40,825 nucleotides of DNA from Akkermansia muciniphila (GCA_945883815.1 CAMCYJ010000025.1:1-40825); one strand, 5' to 3'. Shown: positions 7,312-13,656, counted from the stretch's first letter. Translations and numbers: made by a program. The notes: a model not told the origin generated them from the sequence alone.

Positions 7312-7926
7312 TTAACTTTCAATCTTCACGGTATTCAGGGAAGCGTCGCAACTTTCGAAGCCACAAGCCTTCCAATATCTCAGCAAGCGACTTTCTCCGT
7401 TGTTGTTTTTTTCGAATCGCCAGTCGTTTTGGAGACCGGTAACTTTGCAAGGGTTTTCAGCCACATGCGCTGTGATAAGTTTATAATCTTGGCGCATTTC
7501 GCCCAATAACTGCTTAAATCTTCTGAAAGTTGCCAAAGTCGACTTTCGTGAATTGGCCAAAAGAATGTGCAAATGATTGGGCGTATTCTCGTAAGCTTTC
7601 ACCCGGCAAGACTCGTTTTCGTAGATAATAACTTTCTTCTCGCAGTAATCGAAGCTGCGGAAACCGGGCTTTACGAGTTTGATGGTTTTATCGTCATCAA
7701 GACTCCAACTGCTCCTGCCTAGGTTTTCTTCGAGATCTTGGAGGGTGCTTTCGTACGGTGGTACCAAGTCAGAAAAACCTCGGGGATGGGTTTTAAGTTT
7801 TGGTGAGTACGGTTCTCGTATGATGCTGTCGAAGACAGTCTTGGCTGTTGCCTGCCGGTGGAAGTCGTAAAAGCTGTGAACGTGTTGGACGGTCTGATCG
7901 TTGAAAAGAAGCTCTTTGCGCGTCAT
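7312..7926 (-). CDS. Hypothetical protein, element cargo
   Basis: I do not recognise this 204-residue protein. It has no signal peptide or membrane segment. The last third (RLLRYWKACGFE) slightly resembles the end of GNAT acetyltransferase folds, but the acetyl-CoA loop is not evident, so I do not call it. The middle region carries many charged and aromatic residues (SFDYCEKKVIIYENESCRVKAYENTPNHLHILLANS). It lies downstream of the polymerase-like gene on the same strand after a gap of about 160 bases. That gap (7927-8085) has three competing short frames, including one whose end AEFVQDGGDLVEALPEP looks protein-like but lacks a clear start. Codon use is more AT-rich than the backbone, consistent with transfer. 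It could belong to a transcript with the polymerase-like gene. Confidence 0.6.
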   Translation of the reverse strand: MTRKELLFNDQTVQHVHSFYDFHRQATAKTVFDSIIREPYSPKLKTHPRGFSDLVPPYESTLQDLEENLGRSSWSLDDDKTIKLVKPGFRSFDYCEKKVIIYENESCRVKAYENTPNHLHILLANSRKSTLATFRRFKQLLGEMRQDYKLITAHVAENPCKVTGLQNDWRFEKNNNGESRLLRYWKACGFESCDASLNTVKIES

Positions 7927-8085
7927 GCCTTGATTTACACGCGAACCCGAGGCTCGGGCAGTGCTTCGACCAAGTCGCCTCCATCTTGGACAAATTCCGC
8001 CCCCGCCTTAAAAACTGCTGCGCCCAACCCGCACTGCCGCAAGCTCCCAGATTTCCAGACGTTTCGCCCAGTTCAGTCGATTTCT

Positions 8086-9528
8086 TCACCCCAGGCCGAC
8101 TGGCTTCACGGTGATAACAGGCTTGATCCCAAAAGAATTCAGGCAGTCCCTTTGGATAGCTTCGCGAAGTACGTCAACCTTTGCGCCAATATCGTGGTCA
8201 TCAGCATCGGCAAAGACCCCGAGACCATCATGCTCGGGGAGGATCTCAAGGCCCAATCGATCAGCGAGTTCGAAATTCTCAGGGTTCAGAATAAGTTTTG
8301 TCTCATAAATCTTGCTGATATTGACTCCTGTATGTTTTTTATCTGTCTTACCCCAGATTTTAGAAAGTATTGGATAATTTTTGCGGATCCACTTGTAAAC
8401 ATCGTTTTTTTTATTGTTAATCGCACGGCATATTTGATCTTTAATTTCATCTTTTGTATGCTTTTTTCCTAGGTCTGCGGCGATTAATAATCGCGGATCA
8501 GTGTCTAAATTCGACCACATCTCAGTCCAGTTTATATATTCTTCAACAAGTTTTTCCTCATTTTCTGCTAAGTAATGTAGGGATCCTTGGAGTATAGAAT
8601 TATATAATATATTATTATTAATATTACAATAATTATATATAGATATACTAGTTAACTTATTAATTATATTATTATACTTATTCTTTAATATAATATTAGC
8701 ATCAAGCTCTTTGTTTATATAGTCAGAAAGATTAAATAGTAAAACGTCAATTAAATACCGCGCCCAAAATGTTGGATAGCAAGCTCTTATATCAATGGCA
8801 CAATTATATTTTTTGCCGCGCAATAAATAAATATATCTGACCGAGCTGGACATTAATACCCAAGGATGATGTATTCTGCCGTCAATAGCACATCGGATTA
8901 TTTCTTTGAATTTACCTTCGCGGATTATGGTGGTTGAATACTCAACATTATTTTTTCTTCCCTCCGAAAAATCAACTGGTCTTTGCATCCAATAATTTTC
9001 AAGATCTGCATGATTGTATTCGAGCGCGTAGATATTATCTTTTATTCTTTTAATAACAACGTCGTCGGTTTTTTTTGATCTACTTTTGTTCTGGCTTCTA
9101 TTCTTGCGAATTCGGCGGTCCAAATCAGGGTCATTGTGCAATTTTCGCAAATATTCACGATTACTATCTAATAATAGCCGCCGACCTAGGTCAGTGAGCT
9201 TGAATTTTGAAACCTTGCCTTCTTTGGTCGCCCGATTGAAAAAACCTTTTCTTGGTTTGTGAATCAGACCGACCTTTTCAAGAACAAGCAGCACATCCGA
9301 ATAATTTATATTCGTGGATTTAAAACAGTTCTCAAGTTTCTTGCACTGTATTCCTGCCCAGCCATCTTTATTCTGGCCGCTGTACCACTCAATTGTGTTT
9401 AATAAATATTCACAATTGCTGATTGCTTTATAATTTTCTCCCTGAAAAATAAATTCTTGAGAAAGTAGGTTGTTTAATTCTATTCCGACTTTTATATTGG
9501 TGAACCTCACGCGGCTCACAGTTGGCAC
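8086..9528 (-). CDS. Putative winged-helix plus polymerase-like replication protein
   Basis: This 480-residue protein appears to have two parts. Residues 55-120 look like a winged helix-turn-helix (DVLLVLEKVGLIHKPRKGFF, KFKLTDLGRRLLL). Residues 215-440 have a pattern seen in family A polymerase-like proteins of mobile elements: GRIHHP, an arginine before the core, then AIDIRACYPTF (Asp246, Tyr251, Pro252) resembling motif A, a K/R-rich helix with DVYKWIRKNYPIL (377-388) in the place of motif B, and ILPEHDGLGVF (His433, Asp434) resembling motif C. From this I infer a palm-type nucleotidyl transferase that may replicate the element. This is motif reading, not a proven family match. The coding DNA is strikingly AT-rich, with Asn/Ile/Lys/Tyr-rich residues 265-315. 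It starts divergently from the small gene at 9596. Confidence 0.55.
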   Translation of the reverse strand: MPTVSRVRFTNIKVGIELNNLLSQEFIFQGENYKAISNCEYLLNTIEWYSGQNKDGWAGIQCKKLENCFKSTNINYSDVLLVLEKVGLIHKPRKGFFNRATKEGKVSKFKLTDLGRRLLLDSNREYLRKLHNDPDLDRRIRKNRSQNKSRSKKTDDVVIKRIKDNIYALEYNHADLENYWMQRPVDFSEGRKNNVEYSTTIIREGKFKEIIRCAIDGRIHHPWVLMSSSVRYIYLLRGKKYNCAIDIRACYPTFWARYLIDVLLFNLSDYINKELDANIILKNKYNNIINKLTSISIYNYCNINNNILYNSILQGSLHYLAENEEKLVEEYINWTEMWSNLDTDPRLLIAADLGKKHTKDEIKDQICRAINNKKNDVYKWIRKNYPILSKIWGKTDKKHTGVNISKIYETKLILNPENFELADRLGLEILPEHDGLGVFADADDHDIGAKVDVLREAIQRDCLNSFGIKPVITVKPVGLG

Positions 9529-9595
9529 TATAACGCCCGATAAGTCAAGAAGTTATCATTATTCCCGATCATCTTGTGTAATTTCCTGTATAGAA
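9529..9595. promoter_or_regulatory. Divergent intergenic region between the polymerase-like gene and the 97-codon gene
   Basis: These 67 bases separate two divergent starts and must hold signals for both. An inverted repeat GATAA...TTATC with a 9-base centre lies at about 9539-9557 and could be an operator. No clear sigma-70 pair was found. Confidence 0.3.
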
Positions 9596-9889
9596 ATGAA
9601 AAAGACGCTGGAACAATTAAAATATAGAATAGAAAATAATAAATACTTCACCGCCGATCATGTTCGCGGGGTCATTCGTGAGGTGGGTGAACTCAATGAG
9701 GAGGGCCACACGGTCGCGCACCTGTTGGAAGTGGCCCAAAGCAGGGAATGGTTGGGCAAAGTTGACGATGCGGGTTTTTATCCCAGTCTTATTTTTGACC
9801 TGCCTCCCGAACCCTTGAAATCGTGCCGCGTTCAAGAAAATCGATTGTGGCTAATGGGTGCGGTGCCAGTTGGTAAAGTCAGGAGTTAA
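9596..9889 (+). CDS. Small hypothetical protein, element cargo
   Basis: This 97-residue acidic protein starts at the ATG at 9596 (MKKTLEQLKYRIENNKYF). The longer open frame upstream would run into the divergent gene and is not used. It seems to be a compact helical protein (TADHVRGVIREVGELNEEGHTVAHLLEVAQ) with a short beta-like tail. There is no signal peptide or membrane segment, and I recognise no family. It is divergent from the polymerase-like gene and convergent with the 99-codon gene at 9959-10258. The short gap of about 70 bases between the two stops has no clear terminator. A regulatory or accessory replication role is possible from position alone. Confidence 0.55.
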   Translation: MKKTLEQLKYRIENNKYFTADHVRGVIREVGELNEEGHTVAHLLEVAQSREWLGKVDDAGFYPSLIFDLPPEPLKSCRVQENRLWLMGAVPVGKVRS

Positions 9890-9958
9890 CTTTTGCCGCT
9901 CGGGAAGGATGTAAAAGTCCTAAAACTCGGTGGCTCCTACGCCCGTTTCCTGCGGTTC

Positions 9959-10258
9959 CTAGGCCTTAACGGCTGGCATATCCAGCACCTTGGCCTCGAT
10001 CAGCGCCTCTATGGCCCCAACCACCGCATTGAGTTCCTTTGACCTGCTGGTGAAATCGGCATCTTGGAGGCAGTTCCTCTCAAGCTCGATCTTGGCGGTT
10101 CGGGCGGCGCTCAGCAGGTTGCTCAGAGCTTCCGCGGTTGAAGGTTGTAATTTTCCAAATTCTTTTTTCTTACCCAATAAATTTAATTCTATTCTATAAA
10201 TTAAATCTACCAGTATTTCGTAGCTACTTTTTCTTATTCTTATCTTCTTTGTTAACAT
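9959..10258 (-). CDS. Small hypothetical basic/helical protein, element cargo
   Basis: This 99-residue protein begins at the ATG at 10258 (MLTKKIRIRKSSYEIL). The open frame continues upstream through the G-run region, but translating that gives low-complexity proline runs, so the internal ATG is chosen. The product is predicted to be mostly helical, basic at the N-terminus and acidic/hydrophobic at the C-terminus (LNAVVGAIEALIEAKVLDMPAV), with LIYRIELNLLGKKKEFGKL in the middle. I recognise no family. The N-terminal part is AT-rich while the C-terminal coding part is GC-rich, so the gene spans a composition change. Confidence 0.5.
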   Translation of the reverse strand: MLTKKIRIRKSSYEILVDLIYRIELNLLGKKKEFGKLQPSTAEALSNLLSAARTAKIELERNCLQDADFTSRSKELNAVVGAIEALIEAKVLDMPAVKA

Positions 10259-10310
10259 CTTATAAATAGAAAATACACTCCCCCTGCCATATCTGGGAAA
10301 AAGATTGCAG

Positions 10311-10390
10311 ATTTTTTTTTGAAAAAAGGGGGGGCCATACTTCCGAGGGGGGGGGGGGAGTGGGGCCACCACTGGGGAGGGGGGGGGCGG
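10311..10390. repeat. Homopolymer-rich tract with long G runs
   Basis: A T run and an A run are followed by G runs of about 7 (10328-10334), 12 (10347-10358), 4, 4 and 9 (10379-10387) within 60 bases. This lies upstream of the 99-codon gene, in a gene-free stretch of about 260 bases (10259-10521). The plus strand could form G-quadruplexes. It may also contain sequencing or assembly errors. Confidence 0.7.
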
Positions 10391-10497
10391 GCTATGTCCG
10401 TGCCAACCTTTCAATCCGAAGTCAGAAAATCGATAAAATTAAAAACTATACAATAATTAATGGGCAAAAAAACCAGATAAAAAAGAATATACATAGG

Positions 10498-10536
10498 GCG
10501 CGAAAAATATGTTGACGAAGCGTGAAAAATGTTGAC
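10498..10536. repeat. Tandem iteron-like repeat upstream of the HTH-like gene
   Basis: Two near-identical units lie at 10498-10516 (GCGCGAAAAATATGTTGAC) and 10520-10536 (GCGTGAAAAATGTTGAC). They differ by one base and a two-base indel, and their starts are 22 bases apart, about two helical turns. The second unit overlaps a candidate -35 element (TTGACT, 10532-10537), which is followed 17 bases later by a weak -10 (TTACAT). Roles as an operator or replication iteron are inferred. Confidence 0.45.
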
Positions 10537-10593
10537 TCAGAGGCTGCTGTGTGGTTACATGTTAGCAGCATCAACAACGATGCGACTAAAAAT

Positions 10594-10881
10594 ATGAATT
10601 ATTTATTTAATTCTCTTATCAACAAATACCCAGCACGCGTAAACAACGATCAAGCCTCAAAGATTCTTGGTTTCAATCCAGATGAAATCAGAATTCTTGT
10701 TACTTACGGACATCTGAAACCCATCGCAAAGCCCAAGCAAAATAGTCACAAGTATTTCACCTTGGTTGATCTTTGCGAAAAAGCCATCGATCCAGAGTGG
10801 ATTACCAAATCTACCGGAACGGTTTATAAGCATTGGAACACAAAAAATTCCAATAAATTGAAACCGTGCGATTCTGAATAG
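10594..10881 (+). CDS. Small helix-turn-helix-like DNA-binding protein
   Basis: Starting at the ATG at 10594 gives 95 residues. A GTG at 10522 would give 119 but lies inside the tandem repeat, so I prefer the ATG. The central part, VNNDQASKILGFNPDEIRILVTYGHL, fits a helix-turn-helix in which NDQASKILG is the first helix and the DEIRILVTYGHLKPI segment is the recognition part plus wing, as in MerR/excisionase-like proteins. It is followed by KYFTLVDLCE and an aromatic-rich tail (TVYKHWNTKNSN). A role as excisionase or element regulator is plausible from size, motif and its place beside the integrase gene, but is inferred. A strong terminator follows at 10907-10941. Confidence 0.55.
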   Translation: MNYLFNSLINKYPARVNNDQASKILGFNPDEIRILVTYGHLKPIAKPKQNSHKYFTLVDLCEKAIDPEWITKSTGTVYKHWNTKNSNKLKPCDSE

Positions 10882-10906
10882 TTAATTAGACTCACATAAA
10901 TTGCTT

Positions 10907-10941
10907 AAAAAGGCTCCCTTTTGGGGAGCCTTTTGTTTTTT
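10907..10941 (+). terminator. Rho-independent terminator after the HTH-like gene
   Basis: A perfect stem (AAAAGGCTCCC with GGGAGCCTTTT) around a short T-rich loop is followed by G and six T residues on the plus strand. It closes the HTH-like gene and, since the A run also gives T residues on the minus strand, may act in both directions. Confidence 0.9.
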
Positions 10942-10971
10942 AAGATAAATTTTTACCTGAGACAACTATTT

Positions 10972-11007
10972 AAAAAATTGGCGCAAGAGCATTAGCCCCT
11001 GCGCCAA
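10972..11007 (-). terminator. Rho-independent terminator after the integrase gene
   Basis: The inverted repeat TTGGCGCA (10978-10985) / TGCGCCAA (11000-11007) is followed on the minus strand by six T residues (10972-10977). It lies 25 bases after the integrase stop codon. Confidence 0.8.
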
Positions 11008-11031
11008 GGTTTCAGCTCCTTTGACAGTCGG

Positions 11032-12036
11032 TTAACTCTGACCGTCTGAGAATTCTTCCAACGACGGGCATTCGAGGACTGCCTTCTTAGCGTACTGCTG
11101 ATGAATAATTCTACTCTGGTGGCCCATCATCGCCATTGCGAACCGTTCCGGCATTCCCGCACTGGCCGCCCTCTCGATCCACGCATATCGGTAAGAATGA
11201 ATCACGCAACCGGGTGCGAATCCAAGTCGTTTGCAGCGCCGCCAGAAGTCCCCAGACCGACGGTTGGGTTTTTCCTCCCGGATCTTCGGGAACAGAGGTC
11301 CTTGAGCGGGCAACTTCCGCAAGAGCGTTTCAAGTTCTGGCCCGATCCTCAAGTTGGCCGGGGGGCTGTCTGGGTCGAGTTTAGCGCGACGGTAAACCAG
11401 CAACCGCTTGGTCCAGTCGATGTTGGAGGCATCAAGGTTGGCTGCGTCACCTTGGGACGCCCCTAGATGCCAGCAGAGTTCATAGAAGCTCCTCCGTTCA
11501 GGATCTTCAGTGGACGCGCAGATTTTTTCATGTTCTTCCCGAGTGATGGCCCGGAAGTGATTCCAACGGACTTTGGGCCACAGCCTTTCCGGGATGAGGT
11601 CCTTGTCCACCCAGTTCAGTTTGACGCCATAGTTAAAGGCGAGGCGCACATGGTACTGCGTTGAACGCTTGCACTGCCGAAGAGTCGCTACCAAGTCGCT
11701 GGTTCGCGTGTCGACAAGTTTCATTTTAACAACTTGACAAATTTCAGCTGCTTTGAATGCACGACGCACCCTTTCCCAACAGGTCTGCTTGCGACTTTGG
11801 ACGTAGGCTTCGAAAAGCACCTCCCAAGTTCGGGTGGTTCCTTCCGGGTCGGCTCGACGGAAATAGACCATCGCCATATCTCTGGCTTGGCTTGCGGATT
11901 CTTGGGACTTGTTCAACGCGAAGAGGAGTTCCTCAGCGTTTTCCCGAATGGAAGTCTTCAGGGACCTCTGCTCCCCGGTGACTCGATGTTGCGCATAGAA
12001 GCGGTTTCCCCGCTTGAACAGTGTAAATGTCTTCAT
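11032..12036 (-). CDS. int: Tyrosine-recombinase integrase of the tRNA-Leu element
   Basis: This 334-residue protein has an N-terminal arm-binding-like part (residues 1-60), a helical core-binding part (65-150) and a C-terminal catalytic domain (160-320). The catalytic residues I can place are His280 and Arg283 in HSYRYAWIERA, His306 in MMGHQSR and the nucleophile Tyr315 in HQQYAKKA. At the position of the first catalytic arginine the sequence reads LGASQGDAANL, so Gln195 stands where Arg is expected. A lysine at 219 could be the beta-hairpin Lys. It lies 200 bases from the tRNA-Leu 3' end and is transcribed away from it, as for element integrases that use tRNA 3' ends. It most likely catalyses integration and excision between the two 25-bp cores. 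Confidence 0.88.
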   Translation of the reverse strand: MKTFTLFKRGNRFYAQHRVTGEQRSLKTSIRENAEELLFALNKSQESASQARDMAMVYFRRADPEGTTRTWEVLFEAYVQSRKQTCWERVRRAFKAAEICQVVKMKLVDTRTSDLVATLRQCKRSTQYHVRLAFNYGVKLNWVDKDLIPERLWPKVRWNHFRAITREEHEKICASTEDPERRSFYELCWHLGASQGDAANLDASNIDWTKRLLVYRRAKLDPDSPPANLRIGPELETLLRKLPAQGPLFPKIREEKPNRRSGDFWRRCKRLGFAPGCVIHSYRYAWIERAASAGMPERFAMAMMGHQSRIIHQQYAKKAVLECPSLEEFSDGQS

Positions 12037-12126
12037 GACGGATTCAGCTTGGCTGAAGCCCCCAAGACGCGGTTAGCGAGCAGTGGCAACCTACTGGTCA
12101 GATAGTCGAGGATAGTTCCGAGAGTT

Positions 12127-12160
12127 TGCCGTCAACTGACACTTTCACTGACAGTTGGCT
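12127..12160. repeat. Inner repeat, right end (possible integrase arm site)
   Basis: This is the same-orientation partner of 3507-3540, with ACTGACACT-TTC-ACTGACAGT at its centre. It lies between the integrase start and the attachment core, about 70 bases inside the core. The left copy is about 90 bases inside its own core. Confidence 0.55.
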
Positions 12161-12182
12161 GTTTCTTCTTCGGAATCCTCAC

Positions 12183-12225
12183 AAAAAACCCCCGGAAACC
12201 CCAATAAAATCAGGGTCCCCGAGGG
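12183..12225 (-). terminator. Terminator downstream of tRNA-Leu, carried by the element
   Basis: On the minus strand a 13-bp stem with some G-T pairs (CCCTCGGGGACCC against GGGGTTTCCGGGGG) around an AT-rich loop is followed by six T residues (12183-12188). It is inside the element, next to the core site, so tRNA-Leu transcription now ends at element DNA and no longer at the host terminator at 3359-3392. Confidence 0.85.
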
Positions 12226-12231
12226 CTTCTG

Positions 12232-12256
12232 AAAGTGGTGCGCACGGCAGGACTTG
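12232..12256. repeat. Proximal attachment core overlapping the tRNA-Leu 3' end
   Basis: This copy is identical over 25 bp to 3394-3418. It covers the CCA end, the 3' acceptor strand and part of the T arm of tRNA-Leu, so recombination here rebuilds a complete tRNA gene. Confidence 0.88.
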
Positions 12257-12320
12257 AACCTGCACACCTTTCGGCTCTACCACCTCAAGGTAGCGCGTCT
12301 GCCAATTTCGCCACGTGCGC
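12236..12320 (-). tRNA. tRNA-Leu (anticodon GAG)
   Basis: This is an 85-base tRNA with encoded CCA. The acceptor GCGCACG pairs with CGTGCGC, the discriminator is A, the anticodon stem CTACC/GGTAG encloses loop TTGAGGT (anticodon GAG), a long variable arm of the leucine type follows, and the T arm reads GCAGG-TTCAAGT-CCTGC. It reads CUC/CUU leucine codons. Its 3' end is the integration target of the element. Confidence 0.95.
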
Positions 12321-12375
12321 GTGGTATCGTTCGATTCCTAAACTGATTTCAAAACCGATCCGATTTCGACTTCAG

Positions 12376-12402
12376 ATTATCATTCCCTCAGCTGAGTCGC
12401 AA
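12376..12402 (-). promoter_or_regulatory. Candidate sigma-70 promoter for tRNA-Leu
   Basis: On the minus strand, TTGCGA (12402-12397) is followed by GATAAT (12381-12376) after 15 bases, or by TAATCT with 17-base spacing. Transcription would start about 40 bases upstream of tRNA-Leu. Read-through from tRNA-Pro is an alternative. Confidence 0.4.
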
Positions 12403-12439
12403 GAAAACAAGGGCAGGTCTCCTTTTGGCAGCGAAGAAA

Positions 12440-12516
12440 TGGTCGGGGCGGTGAGATTCGAACTCACGACCTCTTGTACCCGAAACAAGCGCGCTACCAG
12501 GCTACGCTACGCCCCG
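12440..12516 (-). tRNA. tRNA-Pro (anticodon CGG)
   Basis: This is a 77-base tRNA with encoded CCA. The acceptor CGGGGCG pairs with CGCCCCG, the anticodon stem CTTGT/ACAAG encloses TTCGGGT (anticodon CGG), and the T arm reads GTGAG-TTCGAAT-CTCAC. It decodes CCG proline codons. It lies 119 bases upstream of tRNA-Leu on the same strand. Confidence 0.96.
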
Positions 12517-12533
12517 AACCAAACGAGGGCCGG

Positions 12534-12562
12534 AAAATGGGGAAACATCGATTGAGTTGCAA
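12534..12562 (-). promoter_or_regulatory. Candidate sigma-70 promoter for tRNA-Pro
   Basis: On the minus strand TTGCAA (12562-12557) is followed by a 17-base spacer and CATTTT (12539-12534), placing the start about 10 bases before the mature tRNA-Pro 5' end. The -10 element is weak. Confidence 0.4.
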
Positions 12563-12734
12563 TGGATTTCTCCTGAAAAGTGAAAACCAGCGCATGGCCC
12601 GCCTTGGATCCGCGCCGCTGGGACCGACAAGCACTCCTTCATGGGCTCCTGATTCTCGCATCATTCCGACCACACCGCCCCGCAGGCTGCAACTTTTTGC
12701 CAGCACCTGGGCCCGGATCTTCCTGACGCTTGAA

Positions 12735-12763
12735 TTGACCCGGAACGATCACCCGGTTACCTT
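12735..12763 (+). promoter_or_regulatory. Candidate sigma-70 promoter for the prepilin-like gene
   Basis: TTGACC (12735-12740), a 17-base spacer and TACCTT (12758-12763) lie just before the ATG at 12776. The expected start near 12770 would leave only about six untranslated bases, so the mRNA could be nearly leaderless. Confidence 0.45.
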
Positions 12764-12775
12764 GCATCCTTTCAA

Positions 12776-13627
12776 ATGAAACTGAACCTTTCCGCGGGTC
12801 GTGCCCTCCGGCGCGGCTTTACGCTCATCGAACTGCTGGTCGTCATCGCGATCATCGCAATTCTCGCCGGTATGCTCTTGCCTGCTCTGGCCAAGTCCAA
12901 GTCCAAGGCCACGGGCATCCTCTGCATGAACAACCTCCAGCAACTCATGCTCGGATGGCGCCTGTATGCTGATGACAATTCGGACGGAACGGTGTCGGCC
13001 CAAGGCGGTGGCGATCGCCGCCCGAACTGGATCGAAGGCAACATCGACTATTCGGCTGACAGCGCCAACCAGCGCTACCTGACCAACAGCCCGCTCTTCA
13101 AGTACGTGGGCGGAGCCCAGGCGATCTTCAAGTGCCCCGCCGACCGCCAAACAGTCCGCGTGGGCCAACTCAAGGTGGCGCGCATCCGCAGCAACTCCAT
13201 GAGCCAAGTCTGGGGCAACGGCGACTGGCTCGATTACGACTACAACCCGAACCAGACCAAGTGGCGCAAGTACATCAAGCTGGGAACGGTGGTCCAACCG
13301 TCTCAAACCTGGGTGTTGATCGACGAGCATCCCGACAGCATCAATGACGCGGCGTTCGCCAACATCATGACCGATGCGAACCGGGCTGGTCGATCCAAGG
13401 TGGTGGACCAACCCGCCAACTACCACAACGGCGCGGCCGGTTTCTCCTTCTCCGATGGCCACGCCGAGATCCGTCGCTGGCTCGGCGCCAAGATTGGCCA
13501 GGCCAAGGTCAACTTCAACGCAACGGGCAACTACATCTCGCTCGGCGGAGTAATCCCAGCCAACGACCCCAAGTCGCTGCTGGATGTGGGCTGGATGGCT
13601 GACAACACCACGGTGTCCACCCAGTAA
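12776..13627 (+). CDS. Prepilin-like protein with type II secretion/pilin signal and H-X9-DG motif
   Basis: This 283-residue protein has a class III (prepilin peptidase) signal: basic leader, cleavage between Gly14 and Phe15, Glu at mature position 5 (Glu19), and the hydrophobic stretch [22 protein letters not shown]. The globular part contains the H-X9-DG motif (His217, Asp227, Gly228) typical of the large pseudopilin-like family that is greatly expanded in Verrucomicrobiota and Planctomycetota. The protein should be inserted in the inner membrane, processed by a prepilin peptidase and exposed outside; its role is otherwise unknown. It stands alone here with no secretion-machine genes nearby. 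A strong terminator follows at 13657-13689. Confidence 0.93.
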   Translation: MKLNLSAGRALRRGFTLIELLVVIAIIAILAGMLLPALAKSKSKATGILCMNNLQQLMLGWRLYADDNSDGTVSAQGGGDRRPNWIEGNIDYSADSANQRYLTNSPLFKYVGGAQAIFKCPADRQTVRVGQLKVARIRSNSMSQVWGNGDWLDYDYNPNQTKWRKYIKLGTVVQPSQTWVLIDEHPDSINDAAFANIMTDANRAGRSKVVDQPANYHNGAAGFSFSDGHAEIRRWLGAKIGQAKVNFNATGNYISLGGVIPANDPKSLLDVGWMADNTTVSTQ

Positions 13628-13656
13628 TCCTCTCCGAGTCCCTTACGAATCCCATG

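Larger units (their letters stand above)
3394..12256. mobile_element. Integrated genetic element in the 3' end of tRNA-Leu(GAG)
   Basis: The element is delimited by two perfect 25-bp direct repeats (3394-3418 and 12232-12256). The right copy is the 3' end of the intact tRNA-Leu gene and the left copy is an orphan fragment. A tyrosine integrase gene lies next to the tRNA, the usual layout of integrases that target tRNA 3' ends. Cargo: serine recombinase, restriction endonuclease plus C5 methyltransferase, a 204-residue unknown protein, a polymerase-like protein, two small unknown proteins and a small helix-turn-helix-like protein. Base composition is visibly more AT-rich than the flanks, most strongly at 8300-9600 and 10140-10900. 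No conjugation, capsid or packaging genes are visible, so it is either a small integrative element that relies on helpers or a reduced island. Confidence 0.85.

Noticed and set aside
7793..8089. 98-codon minus-strand frame with a GTGA overlap to the polymerase-like gene stop
   Set aside because: Its second half lies inside the better-supported 204-residue gene in another frame, and its product looks low in structure.
8590..8710. CRISPR-like or satellite repeat in the AT-rich stretch
   Set aside because: The short AT words recur by composition only; no regular repeat-spacer spacing is present and the stretch is inside an intact open frame.
10259..10414. N-terminal extension of the 99-codon gene through the G-run region
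   Set aside because: The extension translates to proline runs from homopolymers; the ATG at 10258 is a more natural start.
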